Both the position numbers and the translations under genes were made by a program. Of a DNA stretch of 64,000 nucleotides, positions 10,535-19,823 are shown one piece after another; the first letter of the stretch is position 1; every line of letters begins with the position of its first letter. Source of the stretch: Alloalcanivorax dieselolei B5 (lineage in GTDB: Bacteria; Pseudomonadota; Gammaproteobacteria; Pseudomonadales; Alcanivoracaceae); assembly GCF_000300005.1 (NCBI RefSeq), contig NC_018691.1:1-64000 (forward strand). The letters run 5' to 3'. The notes under the pieces are model-generated. The model searched no databases and had not been told where the DNA came from. It was given only the letters and a program-made list of their open reading frames with translations.

Positions 10535-11704
10535 ATGCTTCGTGCAGTAAAGAAATGGGCCGTATTGGTACTGTGCCTGATGGCCGGTGGTACTTTGGCG
10601 AACGAGCCAGTGAAGATCGGATTGATCACCGCTTTGTCCGGACAGTCCGCCCAGGCCGGAGAGTCGATCACCCGTGGTCTGCAGGTGGCGATTGATGAGA
10701 TCAATGCTTCCGGTGGCGTACTCGATGGCCGGCCGCTGGTGTTGGTGCGCCGGGATGATGAGGCCAATCCCGCCAAAGGTGTGGTGGCGGCGCGCGAACT
10801 GATCCATAAGGAGAAGGTGGCGGTCTTGTTCGGTGGCCTGGACACCCCGGTATCCATGGCCATCGTGCCTTTGGTCAACCAGGCGAAGATGCCCTTCGTG
10901 GGACCCTGGGCCGCGGGCACGCCGATCACCAAAAACGGCGCGGATCCCAACTTCGTGTTCCGGGTTTCAGCAATGGATGAGATCGTTGATATCGCCATGG
11001 TGGAGTACGCACAGAAAAATTTCGATGCGCGGAAGTTCGGCCTGATGATGGTGAACAACCCCTGGGGAGAATCCAACCAAAAAGGGCTGGTGGCCGCGCT
11101 CAAGGATAAAGGTCTGGAACCTGCGGCCAGCGAGAAATTCGACGGCGATCAGGTGGATCTGGTGCCACAACTGACGCGTCTGCGCGACGCTGGTGTCGAT
11201 ACCATTTGCCTGGTCGGCAACGTCGGGCCTTCCGCTCAGGTGGTGAAATCCCTGCGTCGCATGGGCTGGGATGTGCCGGTGGTGTCTCACTGGGGCCCCG
11301 CCGGCGGCCGGTTCACCGAACTGGCCGGACCGGGCTCTGAAAAAGTGCATTTCATCCAGACCTACAGTTTCTTCGGCGACCAATCTCCAGCGGGAGAAAA
11401 AGTCATCGCCGCACTGAAAGCGAAGTACAAGGACATCACTGGCCCGGAAGACATTACTCCGGCAGTGGGGGTGGCCAATGCCTACGACGCCCTGCATCTG
11501 GCCGCTCTGGCCATCAACGAGGCCGGCTCCACCGAGGGTGAAGCGATCCGGGAAGGTTTCTTCAAGATCAAGCAATACCAAGGTCTGATCAAGACCTACC
11601 AGCAACCCTTCTCCCCCGAAGTTCATGATGCCTTGAGCGCCGACGACTACGTCTGGGCCCGGTTCATCGACAACCGGATCGTTCCGGTGGCGTTGTCGCA
11701 GTAA
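10535..11704 (+). CDS. Branched-chain amino acid/amide-type ABC transporter, periplasmic binding protein
   Basis: Periplasmic ligand-binding protein of the LivJ type (Peripla_BP_6 fold). ATG 10535 follows AGGGGGA and gives 389 aa with a Sec signal peptide (MLRAVKKWAVLVLCLMAGG, cleaved near residue 22). The mature protein begins EPVKIGLITALSGQSAQAG, the usual first strand and ligand loop, followed by GLQVAIDEINASGG and a PFVGPWAAG segment. It is the first gene of the plus-strand arm and is followed by livH. The family transports branched-chain amino acids, amides, urea and aromatic acids, so the ligand cannot be assigned by sequence alone. Confidence 0.92.
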   Translation: MLRAVKKWAVLVLCLMAGGTLANEPVKIGLITALSGQSAQAGESITRGLQVAIDEINASGGVLDGRPLVLVRRDDEANPAKGVVAARELIHKEKVAVLFGGLDTPVSMAIVPLVNQAKMPFVGPWAAGTPITKNGADPNFVFRVSAMDEIVDIAMVEYAQKNFDARKFGLMMVNNPWGESNQKGLVAALKDKGLEPAASEKFDGDQVDLVPQLTRLRDAGVDTICLVGNVGPSAQVVKSLRRMGWDVPVVSHWGPAGGRFTELAGPGSEKVHFIQTYSFFGDQSPAGEKVIAALKAKYKDITGPEDITPAVGVANAYDALHLAALAINEAGSTEGEAIREGFFKIKQYQGLIKTYQQPFSPEVHDALSADDYVWARFIDNRIVPVALSQ

Positions 11705-11717
11705 GCAAGGGATAAAC

Positions 11718-12602
11718 ATGGATATTCAGCTGGTATCGGCGCTGATCAGCGGCCTTGGCATGGGCAGCATGTATGGCCTGATGGCGTTGGGTTTTTACAT
11801 CACCTACGCGGTATCGGGGACGGTCAACTTCGCTCAGGGCAGCTCGATGATGCTCGGCGCGGTGTTGTGCTTCACCTTTTCCCAGACCCTGCAATGGCCG
11901 CTGGTGCCGTCGGTGGCGATGGCGCTGCTGTGCTGCGCGCTCTACGGTTTGGTGGTGGAGTTTCTCGCGGTACGGCCGTTTACCCGGCGCGGCTCCGATG
12001 CCTGGCTGATGTCCACCGTGGCGTTGGGCATCGTGCTGGATAACCTGGTCATGCACACCTTCGGCCGTGAGCCGCGCAGCCTGCCCTCCTCGCTGGCGAT
12101 TACGCCGGTGGAGGTGGCGGGGGTAAACCTAGCGGTGTATCCGTTGCAGTTGATCATACCACTGGTGGGACTGTCGCTGGCGCTGGTGCTGCACTGGGTG
12201 GCGCGCCATACCCGTTGGGGAACGGCGTTGCTGGCCACCGAACAGAACAAGGATGCGGCGCGCTTGATGGGGATTCCCATCGGACGGGCCATCGCCGGGG
12301 CCTTTGCCTTGTCCACTTTGCTGGCCGGAGTGGCGGGCATGATGATCGCGCCGCTGTCCAATGTGAATTCCGACATGGGGACGTTGTTCGGTCTCAAGGC
12401 ATTCTCCGTGGCTATTCTCGGTGGTATCGGCAGTCCCTGGGGGGTCATGATCGCCGGTCTGCTGTTCGGTGTGGCGGAGAGCCTGATCACGGTGACGCTG
12501 GGCTCCGGCTACACCCACATCATTACCTTTGCTTTGGTGATCGTGGCGCTGGCGCTGCGGCCCAACGGTTTGTTCGGGCGTGCCGGGGTGAAGAAAGTAT
12601 GA
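11718..12602 (+). CDS. LivH-type ABC transporter permease
   Basis: Inner-membrane permease of a branched-chain-type ABC importer. The 294 aa have about eight hydrophobic helices, beginning ISGLGMGSMYGLMALGFY, and the LivH coupling region around GTALLATEQNKDAARLMGI (about 175), which contacts the ATPase subunits. It begins 13 bases after the binding-protein gene behind AAGGG and overlaps the next start by 4 bases (ATGA). Within the cluster it is the only permease half encoded as a separate polypeptide. Confidence 0.92.
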   Translation: MDIQLVSALISGLGMGSMYGLMALGFYITYAVSGTVNFAQGSSMMLGAVLCFTFSQTLQWPLVPSVAMALLCCALYGLVVEFLAVRPFTRRGSDAWLMSTVALGIVLDNLVMHTFGREPRSLPSSLAITPVEVAGVNLAVYPLQLIIPLVGLSLALVLHWVARHTRWGTALLATEQNKDAARLMGIPIGRAIAGAFALSTLLAGVAGMMIAPLSNVNSDMGTLFGLKAFSVAILGGIGSPWGVMIAGLLFGVAESLITVTLGSGYTHIITFALVIVALALRPNGLFGRAGVKKV

Positions 12603-15097
12603 AGTACCCGCATTTGATGATGCTGGCTGCGCTGGTGGCGGTGGCCTTGGTTTGCACTTTCTCCTTGAACAGCTATTACGTGTTCGTGCTGGCCAATGTG
12701 GCGCTGATCACCATTGTCGGCGTCGGTCTGAACATTCTGTTGGGTTTGAGTGGACAGATTTCCTTCGGCCATGTGGGGTTTTACGCCATTGGCGCCTACA
12801 CCGTGGCGGTGCTCACCACACAAGCGGGCTGGTCGTTCTGGCCGGCCTGGTTGGCGGGGGCGCTGTTTTCCGGCGTCGCCGGGGCTCTGGTGGCGTTGCC
12901 GGCCTTACGGGCCAAGGGGCCTTATCTGGCGATGATCACCATCGCCTTCAGCTTTATCGTTCAGCACGCCGTGATTGAAATGGAAGGGGTCACAGGTGGT
13001 CAGAACGGCATCATGGGGGTGATGGCGCCCTCGCTTCATGAGTCCTGGAGCCCCGAGCAGAACATCGCGGTGCTGGCCGTGCTGACGGCAGCGGCGATGT
13101 TGCTGGTTTATGTTTTGATTTCCCGCGGCACCTGGGGCGCGGCCATGCGGGCGGTCAAGGACAGCGAAGTGGCGGCGGAATCCGTCGGCATCAATCCACT
13201 GGCGGCAAAAACCATGGCGTTCGCGCTGTCGGCGCTGATGGCCGGGTTGGCCGGAGGCCTGTTCGCGCCTCTGTCCGGCTTCGTAACACCGGATACTTTC
13301 AGTTTCATGCAGTCCATTCTGTTCGTGCTGGTGGTGATTATTGGCGGTGCGGGATTCATTGCCGGGCCGGTGATTGGCGCCATTATTCTCGGTGTGTTGC
13401 CGGAACTGCTGGCGTCCCTGGAGTCCCATCGCTTGCTGTTCTTTGGTGGTCTGTTGCTGGTGGTTTTGTTGGTGGCGCCCAATGGTTTGATGGGCTGGCT
13501 GACGGCCTGGAAGGGCCGCCGGAGCGGGGATGGCGACACCGACCCGCTCCCCGCCAGTGATGTCGAACCCGTGCTGGATACGCGCCTCCGTCATGGTTTG
13601 GAGGTGCGGGGACTGAGCATGACCTTCGGCGGTGTCAAAGCGGTCAGCGGCTTGAATCTGGATGTGCCGGCGGCGGCGGTGAGCAGTCTGATTGGCCCCA
13701 ATGGCGCCGGCAAAACCACGGTGTTGAATATGCTCAGCGGGTTTTACCGGCCCACGGACGGTGGTTTTTCATTGACGGATATCGCTCTGCAAACCGAAGG
13801 GGCGTGGCGCATCGCCCGCCGTGGGGTGGCGAGAACCTACCAAACGTCGCAGCTGTTCGATTCGCTTTCCGTGGAGGAGAACGTGGCTCTGGCCGCCTGC
13901 CGGGGTCATTTGGGAACCGTGCTGAGGGGCGGACCTTTCCGTTCCCGGGCGGTACGCCAGCGGGCACGCGCCCTGCTGTCGTTCTGTGGCTATCACGGCG
14001 ATCCGGCCCTGCCCGCCTCGCAATTGCCGCATGTGGACCGGCGCCTGGTGGAAATCGCCCGGGCATTGGCGTTGGATCCGGAAGTGCTGTTGCTGGATGA
14101 GCCGGCCGCCGGCTTGTCGCGGGAAGATACCGACCGGTTGGGCGATCTGCTCACAGCGGTCGCGGCCGCCGGTATCGCGGTCCTGGTGGTGGAGCACGAT
14201 ATGGAGCTGGTGATGTCGGTATCCGACCAGGTCATTGTTCTGGATACCGGTACCCTGCTGGCCGCGGGCAACGCCGCTGAGGTACAGGCCAATCCGGAAG
14301 TCCGTAAAGCTTATCTCGGTGACAGCGGTGATCTGCTGGCCGCGGCAAGCCGTCATCCTCCACAAGGTCCCGAGCTGCTGGGCGTCAGCCGCCTGGTAGC
14401 GGGATACGGTGCCGAGCCGGTGTTGCACGGTATCAATCTCAAGATTCGCCAGGGAGAAATGGTGGCCCTGTTGGGGGCCAACGGCGCCGGCAAATCCACC
14501 TTGATGCGGGTGCTCAGCGGATTGCATCCGGCCCAGAGCGGTGGCGTGCATCTCAATGGCGAGGTGCTCAACACCATGCCGGCGGAGAAAATTGCCGGTC
14601 GGGGTGTGGTGTTGGTGCCGGAAGGCCGACAGGTTTTTCCCGAGTTGTCGGTGCTGGATAACATCCGCCTTGGCGGCTTCCTTCACGCCGAGGACCGCGA
14701 AGCCCGCGTGCAAGGTATGCTGGAACGGTTTCCTCGTCTGCGCGAGCGTCAGCACCAGCGTGCCGGGCTACTCTCCGGAGGTGAACAGCAAATGCTGGCA
14801 CTGGCCCGCGGTTTGATGGCAAAGCCAAGGGTTCTGCTATTGGATGAGCCGTCTCTCGGACTGGCGCCGAAAATCATTGCCGAATTGTTCGAGGTGCTGG
14901 ATCAGCTGCGCCGGGAGGACATGACCATTTTGCTGGTGGATCAGATGGCGGCACTGGCATTGGCTTTGGCGGATCGAGCCTACGTGATCGAAGGCGGTCG
15001 TGTGGTAGCGCAGGGGACGGCGGACGAGATCCGCGCGAACGTGGATCTCGCCAACGCCTATCTGGGCAATGCCGCGCCTACTCCTGCAACAGGCTGA
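12599..15097 (+). CDS. LivM-LivG-LivF fusion: permease and two ABC ATPases in one chain
   Basis: One continuous 832-aa frame holds three subunits that are usually separate. Residues 1-305 are a LivM permease (MKYPHLMMLAALVAV; coupling segment AMRAVKDSEVAAESVGINP). After a hydrophilic linker (DTDPLPASDVEP), residues about 335-580 are a LivG ATPase with Walker A GPNGAGKTT (about 366) and Walker B VLLLDEPAAGL. Residues about 595-825 are a LivF ATPase with Walker A GANGAGKST (about 625), signature LSGGEQQ and Walker B VLLLDEPSLGL. The LivG signature reads LPHVD instead of LS/PYGxQ, so its glycine is missing. The ATG overlaps the livH stop. The 3' end overlaps the convergent glyS by 20 bases. Confidence 0.93.
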   Translation: MKYPHLMMLAALVAVALVCTFSLNSYYVFVLANVALITIVGVGLNILLGLSGQISFGHVGFYAIGAYTVAVLTTQAGWSFWPAWLAGALFSGVAGALVALPALRAKGPYLAMITIAFSFIVQHAVIEMEGVTGGQNGIMGVMAPSLHESWSPEQNIAVLAVLTAAAMLLVYVLISRGTWGAAMRAVKDSEVAAESVGINPLAAKTMAFALSALMAGLAGGLFAPLSGFVTPDTFSFMQSILFVLVVIIGGAGFIAGPVIGAIILGVLPELLASLESHRLLFFGGLLLVVLLVAPNGLMGWLTAWKGRRSGDGDTDPLPASDVEPVLDTRLRHGLEVRGLSMTFGGVKAVSGLNLDVPAAAVSSLIGPNGAGKTTVLNMLSGFYRPTDGGFSLTDIALQTEGAWRIARRGVARTYQTSQLFDSLSVEENVALAACRGHLGTVLRGGPFRSRAVRQRARALLSFCGYHGDPALPASQLPHVDRRLVEIARALALDPEVLLLDEPAAGLSREDTDRLGDLLTAVAAAGIAVLVVEHDMELVMSVSDQVIVLDTGTLLAAGNAAEVQANPEVRKAYLGDSGDLLAAASRHPPQGPELLGVSRLVAGYGAEPVLHGINLKIRQGEMVALLGANGAGKSTLMRVLSGLHPAQSGGVHLNGEVLNTMPAEKIAGRGVVLVPEGRQVFPELSVLDNIRLGGFLHAEDREARVQGMLERFPRLRERQHQRAGLLSGGEQQMLALARGLMAKPRVLLLDEPSLGLAPKIIAELFEVLDQLRREDMTILLVDQMAALALALADRAYVIEGGRVVAQGTADEIRANVDLANAYLGNAAPTPATG

Positions 15098-17150
15098 TAT
15101 CGGCCACGTTAAGGAACAGGTCGCGCAGAAAACTCAGCAGGGCCAGGCGGTTATCGCGAACCGCCGGGTCCTCGGCCATCACCATCACGCTTTCGAAGAA
15201 CGCGTCCACCGGGGCGCGCAGCTCCGCCAGCAGTTCCAGCACCGCCTGGTAATCGCCCTGCTCCAGCAGCGGCTCGGACTGTTCGTAGGCGGCCACCACC
15301 AGATTGGTGAGTTCCTGCTCCGCTTCGTCTTCCAACAGCGCGCCATCGATTTCTTCCGGCGGGGCCTGTTCCAGCTTGGCCAGAATATTGGAGACCCGCT
15401 TGTTGGCCGCGGCCAGAGCCTGGGCTTCTTCCCGCTGCTGGAACGCGGCCACGGCTTTCACCCGGCGATCGAAATCCAGCGGTTTGCGGCAGGCGTCCTC
15501 AATGGCCAGCACCGACAGGATCACCGGTGTGGCGATGCCCTGTTCCTGATACATGGCGCGGTAACGGCCCTTGATAAAATCGAAGGCCTCGTCGACCTGA
15601 CTGGCGTCGATGCGTTCACCAAGCTGGGCGGCGGCCTGATCCAGCAGATCCCGCAGATCCAGTTCCAGCTGGTTTTCGATGATGATGCGCAGCACACCGA
15701 GCGTGGCCCGCCGCAGGGCATAGGGGTCCTTGGTGCCGCTGGGTTTCTGGCCGATACCGAAGATCCCCACCAGCGTGTCGATCTTGTCGGCCAGGGAGAC
15801 CGCCATGCCGGTCTTGCTTTGTGGCAGTTTATCGCCGGCGAAACGGGGCAGGTATTGTTCGTATAGCGCTTCGGCCACCTCTTCTGGCTGACCTTCGCGG
15901 CGGGCCAGATAGTAGCCCATGATGCCCTGCATGGTATCGAATTCGTACACCATCTCGCTGTTCAGGTCGGCTTTGCTCAGCTCGCCGGCCAGCCGGGCCT
16001 GGGCGCTATCGCCGCCGATATGATTGGCGATGACACTGGCTAGGCGGCCAATACGCTGGCACTTGTCGGCCACCGTACCCAGTTGCTGCTGGAACACCAC
16101 CTGAGCCAGTCCCTCGGCGTGTTGCGCCAGAGTCTTCTTGCAGTCGTTGTCATAGAAGAAGGCGGCGTCGGCCAGGCGCGGGCGGATCACCTTCTCGTTA
16201 CCGGCGATCACCTGGGCCGGGTCCTTGGACTGGATATTGCTGATGGTGATGAATTTCGGCATCAGCTTGCCGTCGGCATCGAGCACGGAGAAGTACTTCT
16301 GGTGCTCTTCCATGGCGCTGATCAGCGCTTCCTGGGGCACGCGCAGGAAGTCCTGATCGAAGCCGCCGGTCAGCGCCACCGGCCATTCCACCAGGGCGGT
16401 CACTTCGTCAAGCAAATCAGCATTGATCTGCGCGGTACCGCCGGCCTGCTTGCCCGCGGCGGTCGCCTGCTCTTCGATCATCGCCTTGCGGCGGTCGAAA
16501 TCGGCGATCACATGACCCTCTTGTTCCAGGCGCCCGGCGTATTCACCGGCCAGGCTCAGTTCAATGGCACTCGGCGCGTGGAAGCGGTGACCATAACTGG
16601 TGCGGCCGGATTGCAGATCCAACAGCTCGAACGGTACAACCTCCTCGCCGAACAGTGCCACCAGCCAATGTGCCGGGCGCACGAACTGTACCTTGCGGCT
16701 GCCCCAGCGCATGCGTTTGGGAATCGGCAGCTTCTGGATCGCCTGGGCGAAGAATGCCGGCACCAGCTCGATGGTGGCCTTGCCCTCCTCGGTGATACGG
16801 GCAATCAGGCGTTCGCCCTTGCCGGTGTCCTGGCGGTCCAGCTGGTCCACGGTCAGCCCCAGGGAAGCGGCGAAGCCCTGGGCGGCCTTGGTCGGGTTGC
16901 CGTCGGCGTCGAACGCCGCCTGCACCGCCGGCCCCTGACGTTCGATATCACGGTCGGCCTGTTTTTCGTCCAGGTCGCGCACCAGCACCGCCAGCCGGCG
17001 TGGCGCGGCGAAGCGTTCCACCTCGCCGTGTTGCAGTCCGGCTTCGTCCAGTTGCCGCACGAACTCCTCGGTGAGCGCCGCGCTCAGGGTCGGCAACGCC
17101 TTCGGGGGCAGTTCCTCGGTGCCCAGCTCGATCAGTAAATCCCGGGACAT
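15078..17150 (-). CDS. glyS: Glycyl-tRNA synthetase beta subunit
   Basis: Beta subunit of the bacterial alpha2beta2 glycyl-tRNA synthetase; it supplies tRNA binding and is needed for aminoacylation. The 690 aa match the gammaproteobacterial size, starting [19 protein letters not shown] and containing the typical VEWPVALTGGFDQDFLRVP (first part VEWPVALTGGF) and HD-like middle region. The C-terminal anticodon-binding domain has DAFFESVMVMAEDPAVRDNRL (first part DAFFESVMVM). Its ATG overlaps the glyQ stop by one base (TAATG), so the subunits are co-translated. The last 20 bases overlap the end of the ABC fusion gene on the other strand. Confidence 0.97.
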   Translation of the reverse strand: MSRDLLIELGTEELPPKALPTLSAALTEEFVRQLDEAGLQHGEVERFAAPRRLAVLVRDLDEKQADRDIERQGPAVQAAFDADGNPTKAAQGFAASLGLTVDQLDRQDTGKGERLIARITEEGKATIELVPAFFAQAIQKLPIPKRMRWGSRKVQFVRPAHWLVALFGEEVVPFELLDLQSGRTSYGHRFHAPSAIELSLAGEYAGRLEQEGHVIADFDRRKAMIEEQATAAGKQAGGTAQINADLLDEVTALVEWPVALTGGFDQDFLRVPQEALISAMEEHQKYFSVLDADGKLMPKFITISNIQSKDPAQVIAGNEKVIRPRLADAAFFYDNDCKKTLAQHAEGLAQVVFQQQLGTVADKCQRIGRLASVIANHIGGDSAQARLAGELSKADLNSEMVYEFDTMQGIMGYYLARREGQPEEVAEALYEQYLPRFAGDKLPQSKTGMAVSLADKIDTLVGIFGIGQKPSGTKDPYALRRATLGVLRIIIENQLELDLRDLLDQAAAQLGERIDASQVDEAFDFIKGRYRAMYQEQGIATPVILSVLAIEDACRKPLDFDRRVKAVAAFQQREEAQALAAANKRVSNILAKLEQAPPEEIDGALLEDEAEQELTNLVVAAYEQSEPLLEQGDYQAVLELLAELRAPVDAFFESVMVMAEDPAVRDNRLALLSFLRDLFLNVADISLLQE

Positions 17151-18157
17151 TATTTCTTCCCCTTCTTTTTATGGCCTTTCTCGGCGGGCGCTTTTCCTGC
17201 CGCCTTCTCATCCTGCTTTGCCAGCTCCGCTTCCACTTCCTCGCGGATGGTCGGATCGACCATGGGGAAGCCCAGTTTGCGGCGGGCATCGAAGTAGGCC
17301 TGGGCCACGGCCCGGGCCAGGGTGCGCACACGCAGAATAAAGCGCTGACGTTCGGTCACCGAGATGGCCTTGCGCGCGTCCAGCAGGTTAAAGGTGTGAG
17401 AAGCCTTGAGGGCGTACTCGTAGGCGGGCAGCGGCAGGCCCGCACCGATCAGCTTGGTGGATTCGGACTCGAACAGATCGAACTGCTTGAACAGTTCTTC
17501 TACGTTGGCGTGCTCGAAGTTGAAAGTGGACATCTCCACTTCGTTTTGCAGATAAACGTCGCCGTAGCTGACCTTGCCGAACGGGCCGTCGGACCAGACC
17601 AGGTCGTACACCGAGTCCACGCCCTGAATGTACATGGCCAGACGCTCCAGGCCATAGGTGATCTCGCCGGTGACCGGGTAGCAGTCGATGCCGCCGACCT
17701 GCTGGAAGTAGGTGAACTGGGTCACTTCCATGCCATTGAGCCACACTTCCCAGCCCAGCCCCCAGGCGCCAAGCGTGGGGGATTCCCAGTTGTCCTCGAC
17801 GAAGCGGATGTCGTGCACCAGCGGATCGAAGCCCAGCAGGCGCAGGGAGTCCAGGTACAACTCCTGGATGTTGTCCGGGGACGGTTTGAGGACCACCTGG
17901 AACTGGTAATAGTGCTGCAGTCGATTGGGGTTCTCCCCGTAACGGCCGTCGGTGGGCCGCCGGGAAGGCTGCACATAGGCACTGTTCCAGTTTTCCGGGC
18001 CAATGGCGCGCAGGAAGGTGGAGGGGTGGAAAGTCCCCGCGCCCACTTCCATGTCCAAAGGCTGCACGACCACACAGCCCTGCTCAGCCCAATATTGTTG
18101 CAGGGCCAGGATCAGGCCCTGAAAGGTCATCACGTCCGCTTGCGGTTGATCCGCCAT
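17150..18157 (-). CDS. glyQ: Glycyl-tRNA synthetase alpha subunit
   Basis: Catalytic class II subunit that activates glycine. ATG 18157 ([17 protein letters not shown]) follows AGGAAG and gives 335 aa; longer frames upstream have no support. Class II motifs are visible: the [20 protein letters not shown] start, the motif 2 region ([19 protein letters not shown], shown in part) and [11 protein letters not shown]. The C-terminus carries an unusual Lys-rich tail (GHKKKGKK) beyond the conserved domain. It is the first gene of the glyQS operon and divergent from tag. Confidence 0.97.
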   Translation of the reverse strand: MADQPQADVMTFQGLILALQQYWAEQGCVVVQPLDMEVGAGTFHPSTFLRAIGPENWNSAYVQPSRRPTDGRYGENPNRLQHYYQFQVVLKPSPDNIQELYLDSLRLLGFDPLVHDIRFVEDNWESPTLGAWGLGWEVWLNGMEVTQFTYFQQVGGIDCYPVTGEITYGLERLAMYIQGVDSVYDLVWSDGPFGKVSYGDVYLQNEVEMSTFNFEHANVEELFKQFDLFESESTKLIGAGLPLPAYEYALKASHTFNLLDARKAISVTERQRFILRVRTLARAVAQAYFDARRKLGFPMVDPTIREEVEAELAKQDEKAAGKAPAEKGHKKKGKK

Positions 18158-18190
18158 GTCGCTTCCTGTTATTCCGCTGGTGCACCGGTG

Positions 18191-18271
18191 CGAGCCCGCG
18201 CTCCTGGCGGCGATGCCATGCCCTCCACGGTGGCGCTGGCCCCGTGTGTGGGAGGGAGAGAGACGGGCTCG
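18191..18271. repeat. Possible degraded REP-like inverted element
   Basis: CGAGCCCG (18191-18198) and CGGGCTCG (18264-18271) are inverted 8-mers 65 bases apart in the glyQ-tag divergent gap. The CGAGCCCG core resembles REP families of pseudomonads. No second copy is seen in the window and the interior does not pair well, so this may be chance in GC-rich DNA. Confidence 0.25.
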
Positions 18272-18357
18272 TGAAACGAAGACCGCAAGTATAGCGTTCC
18301 CCAGGGGCCGGTGATACCGTGGCCCGGAACCCGATATTCCTTTCACCGAGATCGCCC

Positions 18358-18924
18358 ATGGAACGATGCCCCTGGTGCGGTACCGACCCCCTGTACGTGG
18401 CCTACCACGACCAGGAGTGGGGGGTACCGGAACATGATGATCACCGATTGTTTGAATTCCTGCTTCTGGAAGGAGCGCAGGCCGGCCTCAGCTGGATCAC
18501 GGTATTGCGCAAGCGCGAGAACTACCGGCGTGCCCTGGATGGCTTCGACCCGGAAAAGATCGCCCGCTATGGCGACCGCAAGCTGGAACAGCTGCTGCAG
18601 GATGCGGGACTGATCCGCAACCGGTTGAAAATGAAGGCGGCGGTGAGTAACGCCCAGGCTTATCTGGACCTGCGTGAGGCAGGCCAGACCCTGGATGCCC
18701 TGCTGTGGGGCTTTGTCGATGGCACGCCGCGGATAAACCGCTACCGATCGGTATCCGAAGTGCCGGCGGTCACCCCCACCGCCGAAGCCATGAGCCGGGA
18801 ACTGAAGAAAAAAGGCTTTCGTTTCGTCGGTCCCACCATTATGTACGCCTTCATGCAGGCCGCCGGGCTGGTAAACGACCATCTGATCAGCTGTCCGCGT
18901 CACCGGCAGCTGGCCGACGGGTGA
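18358..18924 (+). CDS. tag: DNA-3-methyladenine glycosylase I
   Basis: Base-excision enzyme that removes 3-methyladenine from alkylated DNA. ATG 18358 gives 188 aa and the family N-terminus [22 protein letters not shown], of which [13 protein letters not shown] and [13 protein letters not shown] are hallmark segments. The structural zinc ligands fit Cys4 and His17 near the N-terminus and the late His/Cys in NDHLISC. A longer in-frame ATG at 18319 is not favoured because family members start at MERC. It lies next to glyQ as in Pseudomonas and is divergent from it. Confidence 0.96.
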   Translation: MERCPWCGTDPLYVAYHDQEWGVPEHDDHRLFEFLLLEGAQAGLSWITVLRKRENYRRALDGFDPEKIARYGDRKLEQLLQDAGLIRNRLKMKAAVSNAQAYLDLREAGQTLDALLWGFVDGTPRINRYRSVSEVPAVTPTAEAMSRELKKKGFRFVGPTIMYAFMQAAGLVNDHLISCPRHRQLADG

Positions 18925-19029
18925 AAAAACGGCTGAATCGAAAACTTTTACAACGGTGACGTCAGAGCTGGTATGAGCTTTGCTGAAGCACTGGGGAACG
19001 TAACCCAGGGACTGGTGAAGGAGGCTCCC

Positions 19030-19755
19030 ATGAAACCGGTGTTGATTATAAAGGCCGGCAGCACCTACCCCGAATTGATCGAGCATTACGGGGACTTCGA
19101 GGACTGGATCGCCCGAGGTCTCGGTGATCGCTGTGCCGTGCAGGTATGCGATGTGCGTGAGCCGGTGCCATTGCCGTCGCCGGACCGTATCGCGGCGGTC
19201 ATCATTACCGGCTCTCATGCCATGGTGACCGAGCAGGCGCCCTGGATGGTGCGCCTGACCGATTGGCTGGATGACGCCATCACCCATCCGGCGGCGCTGC
19301 CGGTGTTGGGGATCTGCTTTGGCCATCAACTGCTGGCGAAGCTGCTCGGCGGTGAAGTGGGAGACCATCCACAGGGCATGGAATTGGGCACGGTGGCGCT
19401 GAGAATGGCATCGGAAGCGGCCCGGGATCCCCTGTTCGCCGGACTTTGCCAGCAGCCCTGGGGGCAGATGGTGCACCGGCAATCGGTGCTGGTGGCGCCG
19501 CCGGAAGTGTCGGTGCTGGCCAGTAATGGCCATGACGCCTGTCAGGCGTTTCGCTACCGGCAACGGGTGTGGGGCTGTCAGTTTCATCCGGAATTCAACG
19601 CCGATATTACCAGGGCCTACCTGCAAGCCTTGCGAGGCCGGAGTATCAGTGACCAGCGCGCCGCGGACGTCATGTCCGAAGTTCGGGAATGCCCGGGTGC
19701 CAATGAGGTATTGAGCCGGTTCGGGCAGTTGGTACAGGATCTTTGCGCCGCCTAG
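19030..19755 (+). CDS. Class I glutamine amidotransferase (GMP synthase-like)
   Basis: Stand-alone GATase1 domain. ATG 19030 follows a near-perfect AAGGAGG site and gives 241 aa. The triad is present: nucleophile Cys96 in VLGICFGHQLLAKLLGG, and His186 and Glu188 in CQFHPEFN. The oxyanion region (IITGSHAMV) is also present. There is no synthetase domain. Relatives include YfeJ-like and gamma-glutamyl-polyamine-hydrolysing proteins; the substrate cannot be given. It stands alone, about 100 bases after tag, with no clear operon partner. Confidence 0.88.
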   Translation: MKPVLIIKAGSTYPELIEHYGDFEDWIARGLGDRCAVQVCDVREPVPLPSPDRIAAVIITGSHAMVTEQAPWMVRLTDWLDDAITHPAALPVLGICFGHQLLAKLLGGEVGDHPQGMELGTVALRMASEAARDPLFAGLCQQPWGQMVHRQSVLVAPPEVSVLASNGHDACQAFRYRQRVWGCQFHPEFNADITRAYLQALRGRSISDQRAADVMSEVRECPGANEVLSRFGQLVQDLCAA

Positions 19756-19823
19756 GCAAGTCGGCAGCTGGCGGCGGGCGCTTGGTGTAGGATGCCGGTA
19801 CCCCGTGTTTCTTCATCAAGGCC

